NCBI RefSeq assembly: GCF_003114855.1
Contig: NZ_BFBB01000002.1
Location: forward strand, 1 to 64,000
DNA length: 64,000 bases
Direction: 5' to 3'
Source of the DNA: Leptospira ryugenii
GTDB taxonomy: Bacteria > Spirochaetota > Leptospiria > Leptospirales > Leptospiraceae
The translations under genes and the position numbers were made by a program. Positions within the stretch are counted from its first letter, which is position 1; each line of letters starts with the position of its first letter. Shown piece by piece: positions 27,348 to 36,946 of this stretch. The notes under the pieces are model-generated. The model was not told the origin of the DNA. It saw nothing but the letters and a program-made list of their open reading frames with translations, and did not search any database.

Positions 27348-28730
27348 ATGAGTGTCTCATTGTGGAAAGAATTAAAGGATGCACTTGCCGGTTCGGAGGC
27401 TGATTATACGGAAGTAAATTTAAAGAGAGCCTTGTTCTTGTTGTCTGTTCCAATGGTATTAGAACTAGTGCTTGAATCAGTATTTGCCGTCGCCGATATT
27501 TATTTTGTCGGTGCTTTAGGATCCTCCGCTGTGGCAACTGTCGGACTCACCGAGACCTATTTATTTTTGCTTTATTCTGTTGCTATGGGTCTTTCCTTTT
27601 CCGTGACAGCCATTGTGGCTCGGCGAATTGGAGAAAAAGAAAAAGAACAAGCCGCCTTGGCCGCTGTGCAATCTCTTTGGATTGGAATCTTTGCGTCTAT
27701 ACCATTTGCGATCGCTGGTATTTTCTATGCGAAAGATTTACTCCGATTTATGGGAGCGGATGATTGGGCGCTGACAGAAGGATACCACTATATGCAATGG
27801 CTATTAGGTGGCAATCTTGTCGTAATTCTATTATTTTTAATCAATGCCGTATTTCGTGGAGCAGGGGATGCGGCTATTTCCATGCGAGTTTTATGGATTG
27901 CAAATGGTCTGAACATCCTCTTGGACCCAATTTTTATTTTCGGATGGGGACCTATACCCGCACTAGGGATAACGGGGGCTGCCATTGCGACGAATGTAGG
28001 ACGTGGCATCGGAGTTATTTACCAGATTTATCGCTTGTTTGGTGGGGGCAAGCATATCCAAATCAAACTGCCTGATCTACGCCTTGATTTTTCTTTAGTG
28101 ATCCAAATCCTTAAAACATCCGTAGGTGGAATCGGGCAGATGATTGTAGGTATGACCTCTTGGATTTTTATTATGAGGATATTAGCTCAATTTGGGAGTG
28201 CTTCAGTAGCTGGTGCAACCATTGCCTTACGAACCATGATGTTTACCATGATGCCATCTTGGGGGATGTCAAATGCAGTCGCAACTCTTGTCGGGCAAAA
28301 TTTAGGCGCGGGAAAACCAGACCGAGCAGAACAATCTGTATGGTTTACGGGCATTTGCAATATGGCTTACTTAATCATAGTTTCATTAGTATATTATTTT
28401 TATGCAGAGAACTTAATTGCCATATTTACGAGTGATGCCGAGGTAATTCAAGTGGGAGCCAGTTGGCTTAGAATCGTATCTTATTCTTATTTTATTTATG
28501 CGTGGTGGATGGCCGCAGGACAGGCCTTCAATGGAGCTGGTGATACTATGACACCTACAAAAATCAATTTTGTATTTTTTTGGATCATCCAGATTCCTTT
28601 AGCATATTATTTGGGGAAACAATTTGGAAGTACTGGTGTTTTTTGGGCCATTATGATTTCGGAATCATCTGTGGGTCTCTTTACTCTTTGGCTTTTCACT
28701 CGGGGAAACTGGAAGAAAGTCCAAGTGTAA
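27348..28730 (+). CDS. MATE-family multidrug efflux transporter
   Basis: A 460-residue twelve-segment MATE protein in the inner membrane. The two halves are similar, with VPMVLELVLESVFAVADIYFVG in the first and VGGIGQMIVGMTSW in the second, plus the conserved NAVFRGAGDA and GQAFNGAGDTMTPT loops. It exports cationic organic compounds by Na+ or H+ antiport. AGGAGAGCAAA precedes the ATG. It follows the ArsR regulator by 42 bp. Confidence 0.9.
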   Translation: MSVSLWKELKDALAGSEADYTEVNLKRALFLLSVPMVLELVLESVFAVADIYFVGALGSSAVATVGLTETYLFLLYSVAMGLSFSVTAIVARRIGEKEKEQAALAAVQSLWIGIFASIPFAIAGIFYAKDLLRFMGADDWALTEGYHYMQWLLGGNLVVILLFLINAVFRGAGDAAISMRVLWIANGLNILLDPIFIFGWGPIPALGITGAAIATNVGRGIGVIYQIYRLFGGGKHIQIKLPDLRLDFSLVIQILKTSVGGIGQMIVGMTSWIFIMRILAQFGSASVAGATIALRTMMFTMMPSWGMSNAVATLVGQNLGAGKPDRAEQSVWFTGICNMAYLIIVSLVYYFYAENLIAIFTSDAEVIQVGASWLRIVSYSYFIYAWWMAAGQAFNGAGDTMTPTKINFVFFWIIQIPLAYYLGKQFGSTGVFWAIMISESSVGLFTLWLFTRGNWKKVQV

Positions 28731-28790
28731 AAATCGTATCACCTTGGAAGCAGAGTCGATCGAGACATCAAGTCGAGTAGAATCGAAGAT

Positions 28791-30056
28791 GTGTTGAAGA
28801 ACTCTATTTTGTCTCTAATTCTCCTTGGGGGCTTTGTTTCTTGTTCGAACCAAGCTCTGTCTGAACAAGCTTGCGATCCGAACGGTAAAACATTTCGTAA
28901 TATTCTGAGCCTTCTCACGGTAACTGAAAACAGCCAATCGTATTGTGGTGTAAAAGCAGTTCTTCGTAAAGCCTGTGATTTGACCCCCTTTGAGTTGATT
29001 CAGCCGGAAAGATGGAAACTCGTACAAGAAGAACTCAAGCTGCAGATATCAAAAACAAAGGGAACTCCTAGTTTTACCATCTCGGAAGGTCCCGTGCCTG
29101 CTTCTGGTATGGTTACCGCACGCTGGTTAGGTGCCGTGTTGGCAACGAATGGCCAAGTCTATGGGATGCCCTTCAATCAACCAAACCTTTTGTCATACGA
29201 TCCGAATTCATCCAATTTCGAACTCATCTCTGTTGGCGATAGTAGCTCATCTAAGTGGGAAGGAGGGGTACTGGGTCCTGATGGAAAGATCTACGGAATT
29301 CCCAGAAACGCAAATGCAGTAATCGTCTTTGACCCAATCTCAAAATCTCTTTCTTATCTAAATACTCCTATCACGGGATCAGGAAAGTGGCGGGGTGGAA
29401 TTCTTGCACCCAATGGTACCATATATGCAATGCCCATATCGGTATCTTCGATACTTGCCATTGACACGAAAACACAATCCTTGCGTACAATTAGTACGAA
29501 TTCAACTGAGACCAACCAATGGGAAGGTGCCGTCTTAGGAGCCGATGGAAAGATCTATGCGGTTCCCGTGGACGCCACAAAACTTTTGGTCTTGAATCCA
29601 ACTACTGAAGAGGTGCGGCTATTGCCGATTGAAATTTCGGGGACTGGGAAATTTAGGCAAGGTGTTCTTCTGCCATCCGGAAAGATTTTATTGGTTCCCT
29701 CAACTTCGGATTCCATTCTAATTTTTGATCCGTCTACAGAAATGTTTTCAAGAATTGTTACATCCATTTCTGGAAATTCAAAATGGAGGGGAGCAGTCCT
29801 TGCTGCTGATGGAAATGTCTATTTCATACCTATGGAACAATCAAAGATACTCGTCTTAAATAGTACCGACTTTAGCCAAAGCATAATCGATACAAACGAA
29901 TCAGCCCTGAACCAATGGGGGGATGGAGCCCTCTTACAATCAGGAGAGATTTTCTTTTTACCGCATACAAACAGTCGTTACTTAAGGCTGAATCCAAATG
30001 CTGAAGGGCGATTTTGTGATTCCATCCTCCTGAGCGGGTATTATAATAAATACTAG
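28791..30056 (+). CDS. Propeller-repeat lipoprotein
   Basis: A 421-residue exported protein with a lipobox-like GGFVSC at residues 14-19. After a Cys-rich 90-residue head come seven repeats of about 47 residues, each with a KWxGGxLxPDGKIYxxP strand pair and an ILxxDPxTxS strand. Seven repeats suggest a seven-bladed beta-propeller. It differs in repeat sequence from the SBBP protein at 16509. The start is GTG (or TTG three bases on). It may be an adhesin or sensor at the surface; the function is unknown. Confidence 0.75.
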   Translation: MLKNSILSLILLGGFVSCSNQALSEQACDPNGKTFRNILSLLTVTENSQSYCGVKAVLRKACDLTPFELIQPERWKLVQEELKLQISKTKGTPSFTISEGPVPASGMVTARWLGAVLATNGQVYGMPFNQPNLLSYDPNSSNFELISVGDSSSSKWEGGVLGPDGKIYGIPRNANAVIVFDPISKSLSYLNTPITGSGKWRGGILAPNGTIYAMPISVSSILAIDTKTQSLRTISTNSTETNQWEGAVLGADGKIYAVPVDATKLLVLNPTTEEVRLLPIEISGTGKFRQGVLLPSGKILLVPSTSDSILIFDPSTEMFSRIVTSISGNSKWRGAVLAADGNVYFIPMEQSKILVLNSTDFSQSIIDTNESALNQWGDGALLQSGEIFFLPHTNSRYLRLNPNAEGRFCDSILLSGYYNKY

Positions 30057-30062
30057 TAGGTA

Positions 30063-31205
30063 TTAGACGCTAGGAAACTCTTCTCTTCCATCTGCATGTC
30101 GTGCAAAACGTCCCGCATTGGTTCCGTGTACAGGTTCATGAGATTTCCAGGGCCAACCACCAAAGCCTGTCTTTTGGAAATCTTGGAAGGCATCTTGGAT
30201 CTCCTCTCTTGTATTCATCACAAAGGGACCGTATTGCACCACTGGTTCTTGGATAGGTTTGGATTCCAACAGCAAGATTTCAATCCGATTGTCGCTCAGA
30301 TTTTCTAATTCGATATTTTCATCTGAGATCAATTGAACTTGGTGGTAGTCAGGTATCGTTTGCCCATCCAAGGTGAGTTGAGTCCCTCTGTAAAAGTACA
30401 ACATCCTACCCAAGTTTTTGTTATGCGCTGGAATTTGCCATTTTGCTTTTGCTTCGAGTTGTATGATCCATACTTGTACGGAATGTTCAGGATTGCTTGC
30501 CCAAGAATCAGGGGGAGGGTTTTGGGCCTTCTCTCCGCCCAACTGTCCTGCAATCAATTCGACATGAGTCTTTCTTCCATTTTCATCTAGAAAGCTGAGT
30601 TTGGGGATAGATTCAGCCCATAACATCGTAAAGTGTGGCCTTACAAATTTGCTTTTTTTGGGAAGGTTAAGCCAGATTTGAAATAACTCCAAACGATTGT
30701 CTTTGTGTTGGTCTAAGAGTGGAAACATCTCTGAATGTTGGATACCAGCACCAGCCGTCATCCATTGCACGTCTCCTGCGGAATAACGCCCCACGGCCCC
30801 CATGCTATCGGAATGGTCTACAAATCCTGAACGAACAACAGTTATGGTTTCAAAACCTCTGTGTGGATGGCTTGGAAATCCAGGTATTGATTCGCCATGG
30901 TACATTCTCCATCCATCTTTTCCTGCAAAGTCTTGTCCAATCTCCCGACCAACAAGCGATGCATCAGGTCCAAAGTTCCCATTGCTTTTCGGATAAAAAT
31001 CTTCATGGTGCACACAGAATAGGAATGGGTCGACGGTTTGCCACTGGAAACCCATCTTTGCCATTCCCAGGATTGTATTGGAAGATGTTGCCATGTTGGA
31101 AAGTTCTCCTTTTTTGTGTGAACGAAAGTACGAAAAGAAATGTTGGGAGACAAAGAGACCAAATCCCGTGAGCCCCAAAATCCCTAAAAATCTCTTTCTA
31201 TCCAT
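30063..31205 (-). CDS. Pirin-family protein with N-terminal export-like segment
   Basis: A 380-residue protein. Residues 50-300 are a bicupin pirin: SHPHRGFETI carries metal ligands His113 and His115, and AGAGIQHSE carries His157 and Glu159. Bacterial pirins bind iron and some are quercetinases. Unusually, it begins MDRKRFLGILGLTGFG plus a hydrophobic run, which looks like a Tat-type or membrane-anchor signal, so the cupin may be outside the cytoplasm. The C-terminal region after 330 matches the usual pirin end (GPFVMNTREEI). It lies 18 bp from the next cyclase on the same strand and may be co-transcribed. Confidence 0.88.
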   Translation of the reverse strand: MDRKRFLGILGLTGFGLFVSQHFFSYFRSHKKGELSNMATSSNTILGMAKMGFQWQTVDPFLFCVHHEDFYPKSNGNFGPDASLVGREIGQDFAGKDGWRMYHGESIPGFPSHPHRGFETITVVRSGFVDHSDSMGAVGRYSAGDVQWMTAGAGIQHSEMFPLLDQHKDNRLELFQIWLNLPKKSKFVRPHFTMLWAESIPKLSFLDENGRKTHVELIAGQLGGEKAQNPPPDSWASNPEHSVQVWIIQLEAKAKWQIPAHNKNLGRMLYFYRGTQLTLDGQTIPDYHQVQLISDENIELENLSDNRIEILLLESKPIQEPVVQYGPFVMNTREEIQDAFQDFQKTGFGGWPWKSHEPVHGTNAGRFARHADGREEFPSV

Positions 31206-31223
31206 CCTAAATTAGACTGCCAC

Positions 31224-32765
31224 TCAGACCAAATCGAATGCCAGAACTTTTACAGTTGAAGATTTTCCTCGGATGTTTAGGGCCTCTTCTGAAATTTTAC
31301 GGATGGACTTGATATCCGTATAACTTGGATCAAATGTTGATTCCGTCATTAAAATCGGGCTACCAAACTCTTTTGTCGCCGACTCCAATCGACTTGCAAG
31401 ATTTACAATATCACCGATCACAGTCATTTCCCGTCTATTTTCAGAGCCGATGTTGCCTCGAATTACAGGTCCAGATGCCATACCAATCCCAATCCGAATG
31501 GGAGGGAATCCTAGCTCCGCAATCTCCGCATTTGTAGTATCTAGCTCTTTTAAGATCTCAGCTGCGGCGCGCAAAGCACTGATTCTATGTGCTCCACTTG
31601 TAAGTTCTTCGTCAAAAACCGCCATGACAGCATCACCAATAAATTTATCCACAAATCCATTGTTTTTGCTTACGATCTCCACAATTCTTCCGAAATGAAT
31701 ATTTAATAGCCGGACAATCCGTTCGGGAGGAAAAGTTTCAGATAGACTTGTGAAGGAACGAATGTCCGAGAAAAGAATGACGGCTTCTATCCGATCACCA
31801 TCCGTATTTACTTTTCCTCCCAAAATGAGGTCTCGAACAGCGGGAGATACATAGTGTCCAAAAACAGTTTTTATAATTTCTTTTTCTTCAAGTGCCTCAC
31901 CCATATGGTTAACAGCAACTTCTAAGACGCCTAGAGCATCATCACTATGAACAGGTATCCTTTCCGTAAATCTTCCTTCTGCATAGTGGTCTAGAGCAGT
32001 ATGCATGCTCTGTATCGGGATGAGAAAGGTTTTACTGTTTAAGATGGTCAGAAGGGCACCTAAAGACCAAAATATGCCACCAATGATCGTTGTGACAGTT
32101 AAGAGTCTTTCCAAAAGTCCGACTTCATTTTGTCCATAAACAGTAGACAGGTATAAGATTCCTATGATGGAAATGATGGGCAAAATCCCGCTAATCAAAA
32201 AACTATCACCAAACCTTAAGAAGAGGCTTGGAGCTTTGATTTTCCATCGAACTTTTATCTTCCCATCGGGAAACCAATGTGGGATCAATAAAAATCGGTT
32301 TAAAAATTCAGTAGAATAATAGATCAAAATGGCGGAGACAATTGTCGAAAGGGTCGCTACAAATACATAAGCAAACTTGTGTTCAAAATTGGGTTCCATG
32401 ATTAAAAAAAAGCCATGTTGAAAAAATCCTAAAACCCAAACAGAAAGGATAAGAAAACCGGGAAAGTTGTAGATCCTTGTCTTGGCACGAAAGAGATCAG
32501 AAGTACTTGCCTTCATATCGAGAACCTTTCGTTTTAAGGTAGGCCAGAGAAATACCACACCCAAACTTAAGTAAGAGATTTCAATAGAACTTAGGATGAG
32601 TGCTTCATAATCTGCCTGTCCGAAATTGAGATCATCCTCACGAAAGAGATAATCTGCGATTAAAACCTTTCCAGAAAAGAAGGTAATCCCTGCGATCACC
32701 TCTGCAAGTAAACAGGGCAGCAAGATAAGAAAAAAAGGGTGGTATTTCAAAAAGAATGATTTCAA
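31224..32765 (-). CDS. Membrane HAMP-linked class III cyclase
   Basis: A 513-residue cyclase with about six membrane segments spread over residues 10-240, a HAMP linker (241-295), and a catalytic domain: FSDIRSFT with Asp334, DKFIGDA with Lys374 and Asp378, then IGDIVNLASR (Ile where the other two cyclases here have Thr). Catalytic metal and transition-state residues are kept. It is upstream of the pirin gene by 18 bp and divergent from a TetR gene. Confidence 0.9.
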   Translation of the reverse strand: MKSFFLKYHPFFLILLPCLLAEVIAGITFFSGKVLIADYLFREDDLNFGQADYEALILSSIEISYLSLGVVFLWPTLKRKVLDMKASTSDLFRAKTRIYNFPGFLILSVWVLGFFQHGFFLIMEPNFEHKFAYVFVATLSTIVSAILIYYSTEFLNRFLLIPHWFPDGKIKVRWKIKAPSLFLRFGDSFLISGILPIISIIGILYLSTVYGQNEVGLLERLLTVTTIIGGIFWSLGALLTILNSKTFLIPIQSMHTALDHYAEGRFTERIPVHSDDALGVLEVAVNHMGEALEEKEIIKTVFGHYVSPAVRDLILGGKVNTDGDRIEAVILFSDIRSFTSLSETFPPERIVRLLNIHFGRIVEIVSKNNGFVDKFIGDAVMAVFDEELTSGAHRISALRAAAEILKELDTTNAEIAELGFPPIRIGIGMASGPVIRGNIGSENRREMTVIGDIVNLASRLESATKEFGSPILMTESTFDPSYTDIKSIRKISEEALNIRGKSSTVKVLAFDLV

Positions 32766-32919
32766 GGAAAAGACCTCATTACTTCAATTTCTATGCGATG
32801 GCATCCGATTTACGAGAAAAAAACACGCATGTGCGAAGTAGGTAAATGAAAAGTTTTCTTGCATTATGTGTTGATACTTTATAGTTTTCCTAGATGATTT
32901 TCCTTGAATCACAAACTTT

Positions 32920-33492
32920 ATGAAAACAAAAGAAAAGATTTTAGAGAGTTCATTTGCCTTGTTCCGAGAAAAGGGTTTCCAGGCCACCGCTATCTCAGAA
33001 ATATTAGAAAACGCAAATGCGTACAAAAAATCGCTATACGATCACTTTGATTCGAAAGAAGAGATAGGCTTTGCCTATTTAGAACATCTTTCCAGGCAAC
33101 AAGGCATCGTAATGAGGAAGGTCTTAGAAAAATCCAAAGACATGGATGATTTTATAGATAAGTGGATCAACTTCATCATACGAGACCAAAGAAATACCAC
33201 CCGAAAGGATTGTCCTATCGCACTATTCTCGGGAGAAATTTCACACCTGCCACAATTTGAGCCTTACAGAAATCAGGCGATTCAATATGTTTTACAGACT
33301 ACGGAGTCCTGTATTGAACACTTTCGCAATGATCTACGAACAGACACCTTACACCAAATCGCCATCGAATTGTATATAGCATACCTAGGTGGTCTACGCC
33401 TCTATTCTCTGACAAAAGATAGAAAGGTCATAGAAAGAATGAAAGACCAAATGAAACACACTGCCCGAAAGAAAAACAAAGATTTTTTTTGA
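32920..33492 (+). CDS. TetR-family repressor
   Basis: A 190-residue regulator with the TetR helix-turn-helix (ILESSFALFREKGFQATAIS, then KKSLYDHFDSKEEIG) and a C-terminal domain like TetR_C_11 members (YfiR/AcrR type). No ligand can be read from the sequence. It is 26 bp before the large PAS kinase gene on the same strand and divergent from a cyclase, so it may control either. No clear operator palindrome was seen. Confidence 0.85.
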   Translation: MKTKEKILESSFALFREKGFQATAISEILENANAYKKSLYDHFDSKEEIGFAYLEHLSRQQGIVMRKVLEKSKDMDDFIDKWINFIIRDQRNTTRKDCPIALFSGEISHLPQFEPYRNQAIQYVLQTTESCIEHFRNDLRTDTLHQIAIELYIAYLGGLRLYSLTKDRKVIERMKDQMKHTARKKNKDFF

Positions 33493-33518
33493 TTCATCCT
33501 TTAGGCTAGTTCACAAAT

Positions 33519-36500
33519 ATGGAAGCGGAACCTCAAAAAAATCTCTCCTTTGAAAGTTTTGTCATAAATCTCTCCTATTCCTTTTCTCAGTTTATTGAAG
33601 GAAATTTTCAAATCTTTTTATCCAACCAATTGAACCTCTTAGCAAAGTTCTTACATGCGACGCGAGCTGAAATTCAATTTACCAACCAAAGATTTCCGAG
33701 CATCAGTGTTGGACAATTCATTGAAACTCCAAACTCACTCTTTCGCATAGTAGAAGAAATCAAGATAAAAGATAAGTTAGTGGGTGAGATCATCGTCTTT
33801 TTTCAAAAAGAAAAAGACAATTTCCAAGAAGAACACAGGGCGATGAGGGCTCTTGCAGAGATGACTTCCATCCAGATCGTCAGACGGGATATCAAACAAG
33901 AATTAAGAGACGAAAGAGATCTTCTGAATTCCATTATGGAATCAAGCCCCGCTGCCATCACTGTACTCGATCCAAGCGGAAATATAATTTATGCAAACAA
34001 AGCCTCAGAGTCAATACTAGGTATCTCAACTGATTTAATCACAAAACGCAAATATAATGCCCCACAATGGCGGCATACTGCTATTGATGGAGGACCATGG
34101 CCAGAGGAGAAACATCCATTTGTGATTGTTTCCAAGACAAAAGCACCAGTATCGGATATTCGGCATGCTATCATTGATGCAAAGGGAGTAGTTCGCTATT
34201 TATCTGTTAGTGGATCTCCAATTTTAGATGATAAAAAAGAAATCAAATACCTCGTTTTTATCGTAACAGAAATTTCAGAGAGTATCCGGCGAGATAAAGA
34301 ACTAGCTGAAAGTGAATTCAAATACCGAACCATCGCCGAAAACACTCAATCCATCATCTACGATATCAGTCTAGTCACAGGAGAGGTACATTGGGAAGGC
34401 CCCATAGAAGAAGTGCTTGGGTACAGCCAAGGAGAGTATTCTGCCTTCAACTTAGATGCAGCTTATCAATTTGTCCATCCAGAGGATAGAGATAGGGTCG
34501 TTCATTATTATGAAAATGCCATCTATTCACAAAAACAAAGCCAATTGCAGATCGAGTACCGTTATCGCACAAAATCTGGCAATTATCTACATATGGAAGA
34601 TAGCTCCATTATCATCTACAATATCAATGGAGAAGCGATACGAGCCATTGGTGCGATGGTCAATAGAACAGAAAAGATCCAACAAGAACAGAAGATTCTA
34701 GAAAGAGAACGAAACTTACGTTTGGCGATGGATGTTTCTCGCTTGGGGTTTTGGAAATGGGATGTACATAAAAACCATATCGAATGGAGCCCAAGGGTAT
34801 ATGAGATATATGATCTATCCGAAGAAGAGTTCCAGGGCAGTATAGATGTGATGCTTTCCCGAATCCATCCTGAAGATCGTGAATCTGCTTATGCACCTAT
34901 TGAAGAGATGTTGAAATCTAAGACAAATAACAGGGATTATTTCTTTCAATACAGAATCTTTGACCGTCAAAATCGAATTCGATGGGTCGAGGGAATGGGA
35001 CAATTTGAATTTGGACCGGACAATTCTCCCATCTCTTTATTAGGAATGGTGGGAGACATCACAGAAAGGAAACGATCTGAAGAGGCTTTGCTTGCATCCG
35101 AAAAAAGATTCCAATCCTTTTATCAGTTCACCAAAGAAGCTATTTTAATTTTTAGAGAGCGTGATTTGAAAGTTGTAGATGTAAACCAAGCCTTCTTACA
35201 TCTATTTCAGTATGAAAAACAAGATATCTTTTCCATCCACTTCAGGCGATTGATATCTATTCGTTCTTTTTCAGAGATCCAATCTCTCGCTTTAGATGAA
35301 GAGGGTAAAAAGTCCCTAGAAGTAGTAGCTTTAAAAAAAGGTGGTAGCCCATTTTCTGCCCAAGTCACCGCAAAACGTTACCGAGACCAGGATGAGAACT
35401 TTATTGTATTTAATATCATTGATCTCTCTTTTTTACGAGAAGTTGAAGAACTTAAAAAAATCAATGAAGAGATTCTTTCCAGAAATCGGATCATTGAAAA
35501 TCAAAAAATGGAGTTACAACACGCTTTCGATGATTTGAAAAAAACACAGTCACAGTTGATTCAATCTGAAAAGATGGCTTTGCTCGGACAACTTTTGGCG
35601 GGTATAGCTCATGAAATCAATAATCCGATAGGAGCAATAAAGGCTTCCAATTTAAATCTTAAAGAATGGAAATACAAATACCAAAAATGTTTTGAAGAGT
35701 TCCTGAAATTAAAACCTCAATTGACTGAAGAAGAATTGAATGTTTTTTCAAATTTAAGGGAAGAAGCAGTTCTCTTTGGTGATTTTTTTACAGGTTTACT
35801 AGATGCAAAACTTAAGAAACAAAATCTTGAGTACCTTTTATCGCAAGGCATCCCTCAAAATATGGCGAAGCGAATTTCATTTGATTTTGTGGAAATGGGA
35901 CTAAGTGATGTATCTAAATTTCCTATCGATTTCTTCAAAAGCAAACATATAATAAGTCTCATGGATTTTATCATGTGGGAGGTAATTTACCAAAGAAACA
36001 CCAAAACCATTAGTACGGCAATAGATCGAGTTTCAAAGATACTCTATGCACTCAAAAATTATTCTCATTTTGAAAAGTCGGAACGAAAGGAATTGATTTC
36101 CATACATGACAATTTGGAGATCGTTTTTACAATTTACCAAAACCATTTTAAAAAGGGAGTTGAACTAGTTAAAAATTACCAAGAAATACCTCCTATCTGG
36201 TGTTATCCGGATGATCTTTTGCACATTTGGTCAAATCTTATTTTTAACTCTTTTCAAGCGATGAAATTTTCTGGGAGTATTCAAGTCTCTACCTTTGTAA
36301 ACAATGGCTATGTGTTTGTTTCTATCATAGACAATGGTCCAGGCATCCTGCCTGAACATCTACCAAAGATATTTGATCCTTTTTTTACCACTAAGAAGTT
36401 AGGTGAGGGGACTGGGCTTGGTTTAGACATTGTTCGCAAAGTTGTAGAAAAGCACAAGGGTCGTATCCAAGTTTTTTCTGAGCCTGGGAGAACCGAATTT

Positions 36501-36533
36501 CAGATTTCCCTACCCATTTCAGATCAAGTTTGA
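33519..36533 (+). CDS. Multi-PAS sensor histidine kinase
   Basis: A 1004-residue cytoplasmic kinase: a GAF-like N-terminus (1-125), four PAS/PAC domains (about 135-255, 265-390, 395-515, 525-645), a coiled coil, then the HisKA box GIAHEINNP with His698. The ATPase domain has SNLIFNSFQAM (N box from about 902), DNGPGI, FDPFFTTK and GEGTGLGL. The His-to-N-box distance is about 204 residues, some 90 longer than usual, so the dimerization domain carries an insertion. It is convergent with a response regulator gene, overlapping by 10 bp; that regulator is the likely partner. Confidence 0.9.
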   Translation: MEAEPQKNLSFESFVINLSYSFSQFIEGNFQIFLSNQLNLLAKFLHATRAEIQFTNQRFPSISVGQFIETPNSLFRIVEEIKIKDKLVGEIIVFFQKEKDNFQEEHRAMRALAEMTSIQIVRRDIKQELRDERDLLNSIMESSPAAITVLDPSGNIIYANKASESILGISTDLITKRKYNAPQWRHTAIDGGPWPEEKHPFVIVSKTKAPVSDIRHAIIDAKGVVRYLSVSGSPILDDKKEIKYLVFIVTEISESIRRDKELAESEFKYRTIAENTQSIIYDISLVTGEVHWEGPIEEVLGYSQGEYSAFNLDAAYQFVHPEDRDRVVHYYENAIYSQKQSQLQIEYRYRTKSGNYLHMEDSSIIIYNINGEAIRAIGAMVNRTEKIQQEQKILERERNLRLAMDVSRLGFWKWDVHKNHIEWSPRVYEIYDLSEEEFQGSIDVMLSRIHPEDRESAYAPIEEMLKSKTNNRDYFFQYRIFDRQNRIRWVEGMGQFEFGPDNSPISLLGMVGDITERKRSEEALLASEKRFQSFYQFTKEAILIFRERDLKVVDVNQAFLHLFQYEKQDIFSIHFRRLISIRSFSEIQSLALDEEGKKSLEVVALKKGGSPFSAQVTAKRYRDQDENFIVFNIIDLSFLREVEELKKINEEILSRNRIIENQKMELQHAFDDLKKTQSQLIQSEKMALLGQLLAGIAHEINNPIGAIKASNLNLKEWKYKYQKCFEEFLKLKPQLTEEELNVFSNLREEAVLFGDFFTGLLDAKLKKQNLEYLLSQGIPQNMAKRISFDFVEMGLSDVSKFPIDFFKSKHIISLMDFIMWEVIYQRNTKTISTAIDRVSKILYALKNYSHFEKSERKELISIHDNLEIVFTIYQNHFKKGVELVKNYQEIPPIWCYPDDLLHIWSNLIFNSFQAMKFSGSIQVSTFVNNGYVFVSIIDNGPGILPEHLPKIFDPFFTTKKLGEGTGLGLDIVRKVVEKHKGRIQVFSEPGRTEFQISLPISDQV

Positions 36534-36946
36534 TCTTTTTGGTCTATCGCACCTTTGATGATTTCAACAATTTGAAGTTCGTCCCAGGGTTTTTTTACAA
36601 AAGTAAAATGAGAGATCTCTTTTTCTAAATCTCGTACAGAGCTTTCTTCTGCTTGTCCACTTAGAATGATTTTTGGAATCTTTGGAAATTTTTGGTGCAC
36701 TAACTTTAGAAACTCCCCTCCATTCATCCCAGGCATTGACCAATCTGAAACTACTCCAATGAGTTCTGTGTCCTTTTCTTCTTCCAGTTCATTTAGAATC
36801 TCGAGGGCTTCCCGTGGATTTTGGGCAGTTAAATAGCGAATCTCATCACCAAAGTAACGTTTGCATTGCATACTCATACTCAGTAGAATGAGAAGTTCAT
36901 CATCTACAAAGAGAATCGCTTTTTCTAAGACTGCATTTACCGACAT
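36524..36946 (-). CDS. Single-domain response regulator
   Basis: A 140-residue receiver domain without output. Asp15-Asp16 form the acidic pocket (LFVDDE), Asp68 is the phosphate acceptor (VSDWSMPGMNG), Ser follows in ILSGQ and Lys in KKPW. The SDWxMPxMNG text fits receivers that work with hybrid PAS kinases. It is convergent with the kinase gene and overlaps its last 10 bp. Confidence 0.88.
   Translation of the reverse strand: MSVNAVLEKAILFVDDELLILLSMSMQCKRYFGDEIRYLTAQNPREALEILNELEEEKDTELIGVVSDWSMPGMNGGEFLKLVHQKFPKIPKIILSGQAEESSVRDLEKEISHFTFVKKPWDELQIVEIIKGAIDQKDQT

Noticed and set aside
30719..31171. 150-residue plus-strand frame inside the pirin gene
   Set aside because: Antisense shadow; the pirin metal motifs on the other strand are unmistakable.
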